Shown piece after piece: positions 21,483 to 32,138 of a stretch of DNA of 64,000 bases. The notes under the pieces were generated by a model. That model was not told the DNA's origin. It was given only the letters and a program-made list of their open reading frames with translations, and ran no database searches. The position numbers were made by a program, and so were the translations under genes. Each line of letters opens with the position of its first letter. The stretch's first letter is position 1. Where the stretch lies: assembly GCA_009746045.1 (NCBI GenBank), contig RPFO01000649.1:107501-171500 (forward strand), in the 5' to 3' direction. The stretch comes from Mesostigma viride (Eukaryota > Streptophyta > Mesostigmatophyceae > Mesostigmatales > Mesostigmataceae).

Positions 21483-22229
21483 ATACGTGTTAAAGATGGG
21501 CACCTTAGTCGCGAGTGTCCAAGCCGCTGCACGAAGTCGCATGGGTCAGACACGAAGTGGCACCTGATGAACAAGTGTCCAGCCGCGGGCATCAAGACGG
21601 TCCACTTCGCCGAGATGGCGGGCAAGACCGACTCGATGGAGGCCCAGGTGGCTGCCATCAAGCATGGTGAGGAGGCGACGGCGCCCCCCAACCAATTCGC
21701 GACGGTGTACCGGGAGGACCCATTCTGGGCGCCCATGCCGGGTGACGTCGAGATCAACGCTGCGGAGGCTACCAAAGGCAAGCAGGCACGCAGCCCGCTT
21801 TCTTTTCAGCAGGCACCCATGTTGCCTGCCGGGCAGTTGCCCGCGTCCTTTTCCATGCCGCTGGCTGGGGTGCAATCTGCTTTTGAGCATGCGAACCCTG
21901 CTGGGCTGGAGCAGCGTAGGCGATTGGCGCCTGTGTACCCAATGCCGTTCATTGTGGACGTACCCATGTTTTCAGCACGGCAGGTGGTCGACACCTTCGG
22001 GCAGAAGGGGGTTGAGTGGCTGGGGTTGGTTGTGTCCGAGATCCAGTTGTTCGCAGATGGGCATGATGTGCGCACCTTGCGCAATTCTGAGTCCGTCACC
22101 TACGGGCGTCAGCCGGTAGAAGCCGCAGTGCCCGTGGTGCAAGCGGGAGTGGTCAGCACAAGTAGCCAGCAGCGCACTAGTGCAGTTCCCCAGGTTCCCG
22201 GCCACGGTGGTTCCATACCCCAATGGTGA
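21483..22229 (+). pseudogene. retroelement gag end / zinc-knuckle remnant
   Basis: The frame through GHLSRECPSRC keeps the H-x4-C half of a CCHC knuckle, but the Cys expected four residues before the His is replaced by Arg (RVKDGH). A second Cys/His cluster (CTKSHGSDTKWHLMNKC) follows. The rest (VHFAEMAGKTDSMEAQVAAI and a Pro/Ala-rich linker) resembles a gag-to-protease spacer. The protease continues in another frame from about 22,180, overlapping by 50 bases. Probably a degraded gag C-terminus. Confidence 0.5.
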
Positions 22230-23454
22230 GCAGTCCATAGCGTTCCAAGCAGTTGGAGCCTGTGGAGATGTATGGAGCGACATGGTGACATGTCAGTTGG
22301 TTGGCGCAGTCAAGCTTGATAGAGGTGCTCAGCCGCTAGTCATCAGCACAGACTTGGCCACCATGCTGAACCTGACCTACGAGAACGGTGGCTTAGTAGA
22401 AAGCCCCGTGTCTGTGTCAGGTTGGCAGGGTCCGGCTAGTAAGCCGTACGCTATGACGGCGGTTAAAGTCAACGTGATTTTCAATCCGTTGCGCGCCTCT
22501 AGCATGACCACCGTGTCCGCGTATGCGCTGGTGGTCAACAAGTGTGGATATTCCGCACTACTCGGGGTGGATGTCCTTGCTCGCGCCATGGTTCAGGTGG
22601 ACTATAGGGCGGAGGAGGCATCTTACATCCCTGATTGGGATGGCGCTGGCCTGAAGCGGGCCAGTGTGCCGGTCTCATGCTTCAGTTCTTCTTCAGCCGG
22701 GGCTGCACGCCTCAACCCTTCCGCGGCTGCGGGCGTGGTGGAGGTCAGCATGGTGGAGGTACGGGCGGCGGGCTCATCGGCGTGGGACAAGCATCGGACG
22801 GTGCTGCCTCAGCCAACGGCGAGCATTGCCAAGATGCGCACGCAGTGGTCGCTGGATGCTGTGACGTCCACGCGGCAGCTGGCTATGCGCAAGCGGGTGA
22901 CTGAAGCCGTCATCACCGTTCCTCAGATGGCCAGCCATGGCCTCACTTTGGTGCAACCGGGTGTCTCGGAGGCCCAAGGTAATTTTTCTGCTGCAATCTT
23001 ACCGCAGGCCCCTGATTTTGCCAAGGGTGCGGTAGTGTTGGAACTGTTTGCGGGGATCGGAGGGGGCATTGCAGGCTTTTTGGCCGCAGGCGGCGTGTGC
23101 CGTAAACTCATCGCGGTAGAGCCATCGCACAAGGCGCGTCAGGTGTACTTCAATCACTGTGGCGTGTTGTCGCGAGAGTATCCCGCGCAGTTTCCGCCAT
23201 CAGCATGGCGTGACCCGTTTGGGGAATGTCCTCAAGATATCCGAGCCATCGGTGAGGTGCAGGTGCAGCAGTTGTTGCGCAGGCATCATGCCATCGACTT
23301 GGTAATCGCGGGTTGGGAGTGCCAGGGCCTGAGCCAGGCAGGGCACGGGCGGGGGCTAGCCGATCCGCGTAGCGCGCTGTTCTGGGAACTGTTGCGTGTG
23401 GTGGGACAGTCTGTTGCAGTCGCGTCAGCCCCATCCGCCTCCGTATCTGTTTGA
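22180..23454 (+). pseudogene. retropepsin-like domain fused to C5 DNA methyltransferase N-half
   Basis: After about 40 residues comes a retropepsin-like domain: LDRGAQPLVIST, with D at 22,318 where DTGA or DSGA is expected, and GYSALLGVDVLARAM as the C-terminal LLG-D-L motif. After a 130-residue linker the cytosine-5 methyltransferase begins. Motif I is VLELFAGIGGGIAGF (FAGIGG at 23,047-23,064). Motif IV is GWECQGLSQAG with the catalytic Cys codon at 23,320; the usual PC is EC. Then come DPRSALFWELLRVV. The frame then ends and the domain continues in another frame from about 23,396. The methyltransferase would transfer a methyl group from SAM to cytosine in DNA. Fusion to a retroelement protease indicates a transposon-encoded enzyme. 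Confidence 0.75.
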
Positions 23455-24107
23455 GAACGTTGTGGCGGGTGACAGCCCACATCAGGCGGTGCGGGAGGAC
23501 TGGGCTACAATCGTGGCACTCCTGGGGGAGCCCATCGTGTGTGACAACGCAGGGCTGGGTGGGCTCACGCATCGTTTGCGTGCCTATTGGACCAACGTGG
23601 CGTGTGCGACCGGTGTGCAGGCGGTCTTGGGGGCCGTAGCAAGGCAGCATCCGAGTGTGTCTGCGGAGGTAGCATTGCCTTCCCACCTAGTCCGTGCGCA
23701 GAAGGTGGATAGCGAGGATCGCCCACCGTATGCACGCGTCAACCGGGTCGGGAGCCCCATGTGTGCACTGCCGACCCTGGTCAGTTACCAAGGGTCGACA
23801 GCATACCGTGATCGGGGTAAGGGTCTCGTTTGGGACACTACCACCGGTCTGTTGGTGCAGCCACCCGCAGAATTTCGTGAGGCCAGCATGGGTTTTCATG
23901 TCGGGGCCTCGGCGCTGCCGGGCGTGCTCGAGAGTGAGCGCTGGTCTTTGATGGGCCAGGCTATGTCGGTGTTGCAGGTCGGGTATGTGCTGCTTGCATC
24001 GGTTGCCGTGCGCCAGTCTGGGGGGGCGTCCCCAGCCAATCCGCCTCAGCAGGTTGAGGCGCGTGCAGCCAAACTGAAGCGCCCTGCAGCGACGGGGACC
24101 CCATCAG
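23396..24107 (+). pseudogene. C5 DNA methyltransferase C-half, broken by the copia insertion
   Basis: It continues the methyltransferase: motif VI PYLFENVVAG, a motif-VIII-like LTHRLRAYWTNV, a variable target-recognition stretch (RVNRVGSPMCALPTLV) and a motif-X-like LMGQAMSVLQVGYVL, where GN is GQ. The shift from the previous frame lies near 23,396. At 24,103-24,107 the copia-like element begins with its target duplication. The ORF resumes in the same phase at 32,137. Codons after 24,107 are LTR sequence and not part of the enzyme. The altered motifs IV and X leave activity uncertain. Confidence 0.75.
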
Positions 24108-24804
24108 TTAAACGTTTTTATCACACGCAATGTGAAGGATATGGTTGCAATGCAGCAATGTGTGAATATGGTTGGAAACGGAGCTTTGTTAAAATCGGAT
24201 AATGTTACAGCGCTCACACACTTGAGGCTTGTACACGCGCTTGCCAAGTCAAGGCACAACACGTGAGGCGGGCTCGCAAGAGATGCCCATTTGGCACTGG
24301 CCTATTGTTTATATACTTGTGCACTGTGCTTGCTAGTCCTGAGCAGCCTAGGAGGCCTGCTCAGTAATAACACCCCCGGTACAGTATTCACTACCTGTAC
24401 AGCGCCCAGCTCCTATACAGTAGGTCTGCCATACAGGCACAGTGACCACAGAGCACAGTCCACAGTGACTATTGCATCTGCACCTAGAAGTCCAGGACTA
24501 AGCCTGCGGTACCAACAGACCACAGGTTAAGGTTCCTATTTCCTGCGTACGACGTATTAATCCAATACCGTCGTAGGTACAGCACCTAATTCCTGTCAGC
24601 CCAGGAATTACTGTCGACCCCATATGTCGTCGGCAAATATTCACGTCCGACTTAGAAGAACAGCCGGCTCGCGCTCGCGCGCGACCGGGAAGTCGGAACG
24701 CCATAACTTTCTTGATACTTGTCGGAATGAACTCGTTCCGGTGCCGCTGGAATCGCAGAGATATGCCGAATCAGGATCACGCCAATGCGCTTGGCGTTAA
24801 CTCC
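24108..24804 (-). repeat. 3' LTR of the copia-like element
   Basis: It matches 31,444-32,138 over its whole length, with an extra C near 24,377 and changes near 24,111-24,121. The minus-strand start is GGAGTTAACG and the end CGTTTAA, so the termini are inverted. Its outer end abuts ATCAG. Confidence 0.9.
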
Positions 24805-24820
24805 AATCCTTTCTTTTCTT
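24805..24820 (-). promoter_or_regulatory. polypurine tract for plus-strand DNA priming
   Basis: Read on minus, AAGAAAAGAAAGGAT lies immediately upstream of the LTR start. This is the expected position of the RNase H-resistant primer and fixes the orientation of the element. Confidence 0.8.
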
Positions 24821-25550
24821 GAGCTGTAGCAGCTCACACAAGTCTACATACAAACACACACAATGGGTACTGGATATCCTCCCCAGACTACAAGTCACAA
24901 CCCGCTGGGCATGACAGTCAGCTTGGATTCCTTATTATATGTACATAGCACCCATACTGGCTCAGGAGCACAAACAAATTACAATGAGTCCCTATCCCTT
25001 CACGGGAGGCTCGTTGTGTTACCCATGTACAAGAGGTTGGCCAACTGTGGCAGCCCATAGGTGTTCAGCTAAGAACTTGAGAAGTATGTACAACCTTCAG
25101 GACCTTAGGCGAAACCCCACAGATCACCCACAACAGCTCATCAGAAAACATTGCTGACCCCCAGACGGGAGTCGGCGCCGGTCTGCTGCCCCTTATCGAA
25201 CCAGACACAACATCTACGCGAAGCACATGCAAAACACAAGCTCCCATACTCGTTCCAACCGTGGAAAATCAGGGGACCTGTCGCCACCTCACCAGCATGG
25301 TGGATGGGTCAGCCAGTCCGTGAAACTCCGCCTTAAGACGGCACCAGGGAATCGAACCCCGCCCACAAACCACAGATCTGGGGAAACCTCAGACTGAGAT
25401 GAAAACCCCAGATAGACATCTCTCCATCAGAGACAATGTCAGACATTCCCACACCAGAGACATGTCTCACCCCTCAAGGTGTGCTCAGGATTATGTACAA
25501 TCAAGCTCCCAGCCTGATATCCAGAGACTTAAGCACCCAGCTCTCAGCTT
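24821..25550 (-). other. 3' untranslated region of the copia-like element
   Basis: No ORF with a recognisable domain. A GGTTCGATTCC box (minus, about 25,345) resembles a tRNA T-arm, but no complete cloverleaf was found. Confidence 0.5.
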
Positions 25551-28500
25551 TTAGACAGATAGACCGACTTGACAGTCAGCATTCATGAGCTTCCTCAGTA
25601 CATTGTACTGGGCTGGGGCCTTGTGTGGCAGCTTTGTCAATGCATCAGCAGGGTTCTCCTCGCCAGGGATATGCTTCAAGTCAACCAAACTGGCCAACTC
25701 CTTCAGCAACAAATAATCCAGGTCCCGGCTCCTGGCCAGCTGCTTGTGAACAAACTGGACCATACCCATGCTGTCTGTTAGCAACAACGTCTCCATCTGC
25801 AAGGTCCAAGGGGTAACTGAAGCCAGCTCCAGCATTAACTCCTTTATGTACAGGCTGGACTGGATCCCCTCGCATATGGCCCTGCATTCTGCCACATCTG
25901 AACTGATACAGACCCTCTTCTGCAGTCTGCTGTACCAGCTGAACAAACTTGCCCTGCTCTGATAAAAAGCAAACAGAGCAGCAGATCTCCCCCTGACCTT
26001 GGTAACCTGGCGAGCATCCATGGAACTGTCAACAAAGATCTCCAAGGTGATAGGCTGGGCAAAGTCAATCCCAGACAAAATCAGATCAGGGGTACTCTCC
26101 ACCAACCGGGCTATGACTCGAGGCTTCTCATCCTCAAGCACCTCATCAGGCATTCTGCTATGGACCATCAAAGACGGACCACAGATGCTGGCAAACCAGG
26201 CCCACATGCCTCTCAACTCAGGTCCTGCAGCCTGGGTGATCTTCTCTGGCAAGGCCTTCACAATGGTCTGTTTATAATCTCCTCCAGCCTGAAGCCTGAT
26301 ACTCCACTCCCCGTCCCTCCTGAACAGGGTAGCCTGCATTCCACAGAACACTACAGGCTTGTTGGGCTCCTGCCACAGCTCCTTGCCCAGTGAAAACTTG
26401 CCACTGATGACAGGAATAAACTTCTTCAGCCAGGTCGTGGGGGCTAGCAAATGCAGATCATCTCCATGCAAACTAGCATACACTGGCAGACCCTCCCATT
26501 GGGCCAGCAGCAAACAGGGATCAACTGAAGACACTCTCAAGCCACACTCACTGATCAGAGCTTCCTGCAGCGTGAGTCTCCAGATGATTGGGCTCGACCT
26601 GAGTCCTTCCAGGCCCTTCAGAATAACCAGGAATTGTTGATGCAGCTCCAGCTTCCAGATGGCAGGCACCTCAACACAGTAAGGCTCATCCTGCTTCCAC
26701 ACCCTCCTGGCCACTTCTGGATCAGATTTTAAAAATGCCCTCTTGAAGTCCAGCAGCACTGATGACATAGCTGCTCCCCTGTTCAGCAACCCCACGTAGA
26801 GACATAGCAAAATTCTCCATGTGTCGTGTAGCATCCCTGGCGTGTATAGCTCCTCTCCTGGCAGACTCCCCGTGCCGTGATACTCATTCAGGACAGGCCT
26901 GACATGGGGCACTGATACCTCATCCACAACCTTCCTCTTCAGCACAAATCTCAAAGCAAGCTTCCTTGATGCTGGGGGACGTCTGTCTGTTGGTGCAGCA
27001 CACTCAAACTGCAACCACTCCTCCAATGCCTTGGAGAAGGCGAGCTTCCAAGCCTCAAACAAAGTAGGCGAGCTCATCTCTTGGACCAGCTGGTCATATG
27101 TCAAAGGAGAGTGTGCAGCAAGGCTCCTGTGAGTTATGCCAATACTGCTGGGGTGCAACACAGCTGGAATCACCAAACTGGCCGCTGGGGGCACCTCCCC
27201 TTCATCCCATTTTACACCCTTGACCGGCTTGGCCCTGCACCTGACTGGAAATGTTGTCCTGAAATTTTCTAGGGGAATCATCCCCCAGCCATCTCTTCTC
27301 AGAGCTGTAGCTCTGATAGAAATCCCAGGATTGCCCAGAAAATTCTGACCCAAAATCACAGGGCCATCATAGTCCTCTAGGACAAGGAAGGTCACATCCA
27401 CACCCATGACAGGGGCAGTAACCTCTCCCAACACCCTTAGATGCGTCCTACCACTGAAATCAGACACCCAGGGGCAACTTGGTTCTCCGACCAGCAGTTC
27501 TCCTGTATGCTGAGGTCCCATGACAGAAACCTGTGCATTGGTATCTATCTCCATGGCAGCTACCTCAGGTTCATCCAACTGGACAAGCTTGGACACCTTA
27601 GGCTCCTTCTTGGCTCTTTGCAAAGCCTGTACAATATCTGATAGACGCACACCCCTAGGCCTGGTGTCGGGCCGTTCCGGAGGTGCAGCCTGTCCGCCTG
27701 CTTGCCCAACCACCGTATGTGAAGGTACCCCAGGGGCCGGGCCAGGGTCACCCTGAGGGCTCGATACAGCTGTAGCACCCTGATCAGGAAGCTCCACGTC
27801 ACCCCCGCCTTGTACACCAGCGGGCACCTGGAAGAGGTCTCCTTGATTACCTCCCCGGGGACGGATCTTTGACCAGGACAGACGGTGCACTGCTTGGGAG
27901 CCATCAATGGCCACCCAGCACTTATGGCCAGCGGCTTCTACTCGGGTCACCACCCCATCATGCCAGCTGCCACGTTTCCCTGGAAAGCTTGGTTCCTTCC
28001 ACACAACAACCTGTTGTCCAACGTTAGGTTCTAGGACACTCCAGCCCTTGTCTTTCTGCCTCAGCTTGAGGAACTTGGCCTCTAGCTTCTCCTTCCATGC
28101 CTGCTCAGCATCAGCTGGCAGCATCCTGGTATGCAGCATAAGAGGATTGATGGCAATGTCACCAAAGAACATGGGAGTCCTCAGGTTCAGCCTGTCCTCC
28201 ACAGAACGTAGCCATGCAGATGTCACAATGGCAGATGACGTCCTTGGAATCCTCTCCACCAGCAGCACAGTCTTGATCTCTTGGATGGCTCTCTCCACCA
28301 CCCCTTGCTGGCCGTGGCTCTCCCTGGGTGTAATCAGCAACTCTGGAAACTCTGGCAGGTTCTCACAGCACTCAAACTGAATGTCACACTGCAACAACTC
28401 CAACCCAGGGTACCTGCTCCTTGTCAACTTCAGAGCAGCAATCAATGTAGGCTTCTCCATGTCAGGCAGGATCTCTAGGGTCTTGTACTTGGTATATCTG

Positions 28501-29141
28501 TCCACTGCCACCAGCAGCTTCAAACCCCTGATTCTCTGAATATCTACCTGCACATGGCCTGGCTGCAAAATAGGAGTCCTGGCATGAGACTGCTTGGGCT
28601 TTCTAGCAACTAGCCTGCACTTGCAAGCTTGAGCAACCTGTTGGCAGATGGAGTACAACTCACTTCCTCCCAGCCGTCTAGCAACTTGCAAAGACTGAGC
28701 TGCATGGCCAAACATGGTATGCAACCTTGAGGCAATGTCATACAAGAGAGAAAACCTTTTATTGTCATTATTAGCACTCAAGGTATGTACAGATCCCTTA
28801 TGTACAGGAGGCACCAGGGTCGTGCCTGTCAGACTGTCTCCAGCCCTATCCTCATCCTGACCATCCTGTGCCAGTCCTGCACGGTCAGAATGCTTCTGAG
28901 ATCCACCTGGGTCCACATCACCAGGTCCTACCTCAGGCTCAGCACCGCCATGGCGGGCACGTTGGCGAGTAACCACTGCAGCTACAGCTGGCATACTCTC
29001 TGTGGTAACCAAGCTTGCCCCATCGTGTCCAATAGGCTCTTTCACTAGAGCATGGGGCTGCCCCTCACTGCTGTCACTAGCAGCTTCATTACACACCCCT
29101 GGGGGCACCCTCCAGGGTTCAGGGATGTGTGCAGGCTCAAG
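25551..29141 (-). CDS. pol: pol polyprotein: integrase, retropepsin, RT, RNase H
   Basis: Open for about 1,197 codons after the gag stop. Numbered from the GTG at 29,108: the integrase zinc region is LHTMFGHA..CKC (about 130-170), and the core DDE is HVQVDIQ (186), LQCDIQFE, QGVVERAIQE. A retropepsin lies after integrase: MEIDTNAQVSVM (about 519) and GPVILGQNFLG (about 585). RT follows: SSVLLDFKRAFLKSD, GLEGLRSSPIIW and SLHGDDLHLLA (about 882), where copia usually has YVDD. RNase H is IFVDSS (about 1024), SSDVAECRAI and HIPGEENPADALTKL. Integrase before RT places it with Ty1/copia, but the protease normally precedes integrase, so the order is unusual. The product would copy and integrate element cDNA. 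Confidence 0.85.
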   Translation of the reverse strand, partial: LEPAHIPEPWRVPPGVCNEAASDSSEGQPHALVKEPIGHDGASLVTTESMPAVAAVVTRQRARHGGAEPEVGPGDVDPGGSQKHSDRAGLAQDGQDEDRAGDSLTGTTLVPPVHKGSVHTLSANNDNKRFSLLYDIASRLHTMFGHAAQSLQVARRLGGSELYSICQQVAQACKCRLVARKPKQSHARTPILQPGHVQVDIQRIRGLKLLVAVDRYTKYKTLEILPDMEKPTLIAALKLTRSRYPGLELLQCDIQFECCENLPEFPELLITPRESHGQQGVVERAIQEIKTVLLVERIPRTSSAIVTSAWLRSVEDRLNLRTPMFFGDIAINPLMLHTRMLPADAEQAWKEKLEAKFLKLRQKDKGWSVLEPNVGQQVVVWKEPSFPGKRGSWHDGVVTRVEAAGHKCWVAIDGSQAVHRLSWSKIRPRGGNQGDLFQVPAGVQGGGDVELPDQGATAVSSPQGDPGPAPGVPSHTVVGQAGGQAAPPERPDTRPRGVRLSDIVQALQRAKKEPKVSKLVQLDEPEVAAMEIDTNAQVSVMGPQHTGELLVGEPSCPWVSDFSGRTHLRVLGEVTAPVMGVDVTFLVLEDYDGPVILGQNFLGNPGISIRATALRRDGWGMIPLENFRTTFPVRCRAKPVKGVKWDEGEVPPAASLVIPAVLHPSSIGITHRSLAAHSPLTYDQLVQEMSSPTLFEAWKLAFSKALEEWLQFECAAPTDRRPPASRKLALRFVLKRKVVDEVSVPHVRPVLNEYHGTGSLPGEELYTPGMLHDTWRILLCLYVGLLNRGAAMSSVLLDFKRAFLKSDPEVARRVWKQDEPYCVEVPAIWKLELHQQFLVILKGLEGLRSSPIIWRLTLQEALISECGLRVSSVDPCLLLAQWEGLPVYASLHGDDLHLLAPTTWLKKFIPVISGKFSLGKELWQEPNKPVVFCGMQATLFRRDGEWSIRLQAGGDYKQTIVKALPEKITQAAGPELRGMWAWFASICGPSLMVHSRMPDEVLEDEKPRVIARLVESTPDLILSGIDFAQPITLEIFVDSSMDARQVTKVRGRSAALFAFYQSRASLFSWYSRLQKRVCISSDVAECRAICEGIQSSLYIKELMLELASVTPWTLQMETLLLTDSMGMVQFVHKQLARSRDLDYLLLKELASLVDLKHIPGEENPADALTKLPHKAPAQYNVLRKLMNADCQVGLSV

Positions 29142-30404
29142 TCAATGATCAGCAGCCTTGCCCTTGCCCTTGTCCTGGGATGGACCAGCCTTGTCCTTGC
29201 TGCCACCCTGAGCTGGCTTGCTCTGACCTTCCTGCCTCAGGTACGAGGGACACTCATTCCTGAAGTGACCCTTCCCCTGGCAGAAATAACATTCCACCTG
29301 ACTGATGTCCCGTGAGGTCCCACTGCTGGGCCCAGCCTTGGGAGGACCACCCACCCTCTTGAAGTCAAACTGGGACTGTGGATGTCCCGACTTCGGCGGG
29401 GTCCCCCGTCCAGCCCTTCTGTCACGCCCCCTCCTGGACCTTCCTCGACCCCTTGAAGAGGTCTCAGGCCCTCTCGAGGGCGCTGGGCCCCCGTGGCCCG
29501 ATCCCCTCATGGACTTAACCGTGGGTTCAGTGGCCTCCTCATCACCCTGACGAGGGCGCTTACCACCCACGTACTTGCCGCTGAAACACTCATACAACTG
29601 GTCCGTCATGGCTGCCCAGCCATGGACCTGTCGCATGTGGATGGTCACATTATCCATGGTGACCGGATCCAGCTGCAGCGACTTGAGAAAGTCGCCCATG
29701 GCCATCCGATCTGCGACGAAGAAGCCCTTGGCCATGGCGTCCTCCCTCAGCTTGACGAAGTCTTCAAAGGCGTGGACCACTAGTTGCCCCTTGATGGGCT
29801 TGTAGTCCAGGTATTCTTGCTTCAGGTGGGACCCATCTATGGTCCTCTTGTCACTCAGGAACGACCTGAGTCGCGTCATAAACGCCGTCCAGGTGTCCCC
29901 CGCCGCGTGTCGCTCCCGAACAAACTTGAACAGCCGCCTCGCCGACTGCCGTATGTAGGCACTAGACGCCAGGATGCGAAGCTTGTCACCGTTGTATATC
30001 TCCGTGTACAAGTTCATGTCCTCTAACATCCTCTCAGCATCCCGGGGCTGCCAATTGTCCTTGATGGACTGAAACTGGCCTAGCACCGCGTACCCCTCAG
30101 CAACGGTTGGTCGCTTAGGCGCCGCTTGATCTGCGGCTGGCGCGTGCTGCCCGCCCTGCGATCCTTGGCTCTGATTATCTGGCACCTCAGCCTGGTCTCC
30201 CAGCGCCTGGCCGTCCCCGCGTCCATCGCGTCCACCGCGTCCATCGCGTCCATCTCGTCCATCCAGCCCAGCGCCGCGCCGCCGAAGCCCATAAAGCCCG
30301 CTTGTTGGTTGATAGCTCCATCCTCCATGATGGCCTCTGTTCAGATCTGCTACAGCCAGCCAAGTGGCCAAGCAGCAATTAAAGCAATATAAGCTACTGA
30401 ACAA
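29142..30404 (-). CDS. gag: gag protein of the copia-like element
   Basis: An Ala/Gly/Asp-rich N-terminus is followed by a helical capsid-like region (FKFVRERHAAGDTWTAFMTRL through QVHGWAAMTDQLYECF, roughly residues 115-270). Next are an Arg/Gly-rich RNA-binding stretch (SRGRGRSRRGRDRRAGRG) and one CCHC zinc knuckle, CYFCQGKGHFRNEC. The frame stops at UGA (29,142-29,144) with CUU after it, and pol is open in the same frame beyond. The true start is uncertain. Another frame beginning ATG 30,328 (MEDGAINQQAG) overlaps the N-terminus and may be the authentic start followed by a shift. Confidence 0.8.
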   Translation of the reverse strand: MFSSLYCFNCCLATWLAVADLNRGHHGGWSYQPTSGLYGLRRRGAGLDGRDGRDGRGGRDGRGDGQALGDQAEVPDNQSQGSQGGQHAPAADQAAPKRPTVAEGYAVLGQFQSIKDNWQPRDAERMLEDMNLYTEIYNGDKLRILASSAYIRQSARRLFKFVRERHAAGDTWTAFMTRLRSFLSDKRTIDGSHLKQEYLDYKPIKGQLVVHAFEDFVKLREDAMAKGFFVADRMAMGDFLKSLQLDPVTMDNVTIHMRQVHGWAAMTDQLYECFSGKYVGGKRPRQGDEEATEPTVKSMRGSGHGGPAPSRGPETSSRGRGRSRRGRDRRAGRGTPPKSGHPQSQFDFKRVGGPPKAGPSSGTSRDISQVECYFCQGKGHFRNECPSYLRQEGQSKPAQGGSKDKAGPSQDKGKGKAADH

Positions 30405-31443
30405 GAAAGGAAAGTGCCAAGTGTTACCACTCAGGCAAGACCACCACGGCTGGCCCCAGGCGCGTCCTGGTTCTCCTTGTCGCTGTCGTCGTCGCTGTCG
30501 CTCACCACAATCAGCTCTGGTACCCTGCTACCTGCTGCGCCGTCGTCGACCCGCTGTCGGCCCGCGATGACTGAATCGTCACCGTTGGTAAAGTAGACAG
30601 GTGACAACCCGTCGTTGGCACCTCGCGGATTGTACTTGGCACCTCGTGGTCGCCAAGTGTCTCGTCGCCTAGCCCAGCGACACCCCCTGCTCCTACCTCA
30701 AGGTCACTATCGTACCCAAGAGGTGCAAACTCTCCCAACGCGTCACACGAACGCGAAGGGGCGGGGGCAGTTCCTGAAAAGGAACTCTTACTCGCTCTGG
30801 AAACCTGCCGACTCTTGTCGCGCGCTGTCCTCCGGCGATGGCTTCCGCTGTCGCCCCGACCTCTGCAAGCCGCCTGTGATGCTCCGCTCCGCGTCGTTCA
30901 CGCCTAACTGGCCCCGCTGCAACACCCTCGTCGCCGATGCCGCCTGCGAAAGCACGTGGTACTCCCGCGCCCGCTACTGTCGGCACAAACTCGTGTCGCC
31001 CTGCGCCAGCTGCCTCCGCAACCTCGCCTCGCCTTGCTGCCAACTCCGTCCGCACTCGCTCTGCTACTGCAGTAATCACCGTCTGGATGCCGACCAACCC
31101 GTGAAGCTCCTGCTCAAGGTCGTCGATGCTCCGGTGCTCCGGAATGACGATGGTTTGTACGTGTCGCAGAATTCGCTCCCAATCTTCGACCTGGTCGTCG
31201 ACGAATTGCACGAAGCTGCGATTTACAGGCGGACGATCTGCAAGCAATAAAGATAGATCCCGAACGACACGCGTAATTCAGGAGAAATCGAACCCCCAGC
31301 AGACTGCCGAAACCGGAAATCCTGCTGCCGTTGTTCCTCCTGCACCATTCACCACCGGACGAGCTCCTCTCGTCGTCAACGCTGCACACCGCAACCGGCA
31401 ACGACCCTCCTGGCCGTTCCGCTGAGACTGGTTGTAATTTGAG
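30405..31443 (-). other. leader between 5' LTR and gag, with a 184-codon open frame
   Basis: The minus frame 31,247-30,693 lacks an ATG but reads like a helical protein (VEDWERILRHVQTIV, IDDLEQELHGLVGIQTV). A GCTTGCAG acceptor-like site sits at its start, so it may be a spliced exon or an old gag N-terminus. No family is recognised. Confidence 0.35.
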
Positions 31444-32138
31444 TTAACGTTCTTAGCACACGCAATGTGAAGGATATGGTTGCAATGCAGCAATGTGTGA
31501 ATATGGTTGGAAACGGAGCTTTGTTAAAATCGGATAATGTTACAGCGCTCACACACTTGAGGCTTGTACACGCGCTTGCCAAGTCAAGGCACAACACGTG
31601 AGGCGGGCTCGCAAGAGATGCCCATTTGGCACTGGCCTATTGTTTATATACTTGTGCACTGTGCTTGCTAGTCCTGAGCAGCCTAGGAGGCCTGCTCAGT
31701 AATAACACCCCGGTACAGTATTCACTACCTGTACAGCGCCCAGCTCCTATACAGTAGGTCTGCCATACAGGCACAGTGACCACAGAGCACAGTCCACAGT
31801 GACTATTGCATCTGCACCTAGAAGTCCAGGACTAAGCCTGCGGTACCAACAGACCACAGGTTAAGGTTCCTATTTCCTGCGTACGACGTATTAATCCAAT
31901 ACCGTCGTAGGTACAGCACCTAATTCCTGTCAGCCCAGGAATTACTGTCGACCCCATATGTCGTCGGCAAATATTCACGTCCGACTTAGAAGAACAGCCG
32001 GCTCGCGCTCGCGCGCGACCGGGAAGTCGGAACGCCATAACTTTCTTGATACTTGTCGGAATGAACTCGTTCCGGTGCCGCTGGAATCGCAGAGATATGC
32101 CGAATCAGGATCACGCCAATGCGCTTGGCGTTAACTCC
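31444..32138 (-). repeat. 5' LTR of the copia-like element
   Basis: Partner of 24,108-24,804. Its outer end at 32,138 is followed by ATCAG. As the promoter-bearing copy for the minus strand it should start the element RNA; no clear TATA box was picked out. Confidence 0.9.

Larger units (their letters stand above)
24108..32138 (-). mobile_element. Ty1/copia-like LTR retrotransposon, complete
   Basis: LTRs at 24,108-24,804 and 31,444-32,138 are almost identical, differing by a few bases mostly at the outer end. ATCAG flanks both outer edges (24,103-24,107 and 32,139-32,143), a 5-bp target duplication. A polypurine tract lies next to the 24.8-kb LTR, so transcription runs from high to low coordinates. 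Order on minus: 5' LTR, 1-kb leader, gag, in-frame UGA, pol, 700-bp 3' UTR, 3' LTR. Near-identical LTRs and an open pol imply recent insertion. Confidence 0.9.

Noticed and set aside
23000-24107. Bacterial contamination as source of the methyltransferase
   Set aside because: It is fused to a retropepsin-like domain and interrupted by a eukaryotic LTR element with target duplication, so it is resident DNA.
25320-25360. tRNA-like T-arm (GGTTCGATTCC on minus)
   Set aside because: No matching acceptor, D or anticodon arms could be paired around it; it lies in the 3' UTR of the copia-like element.
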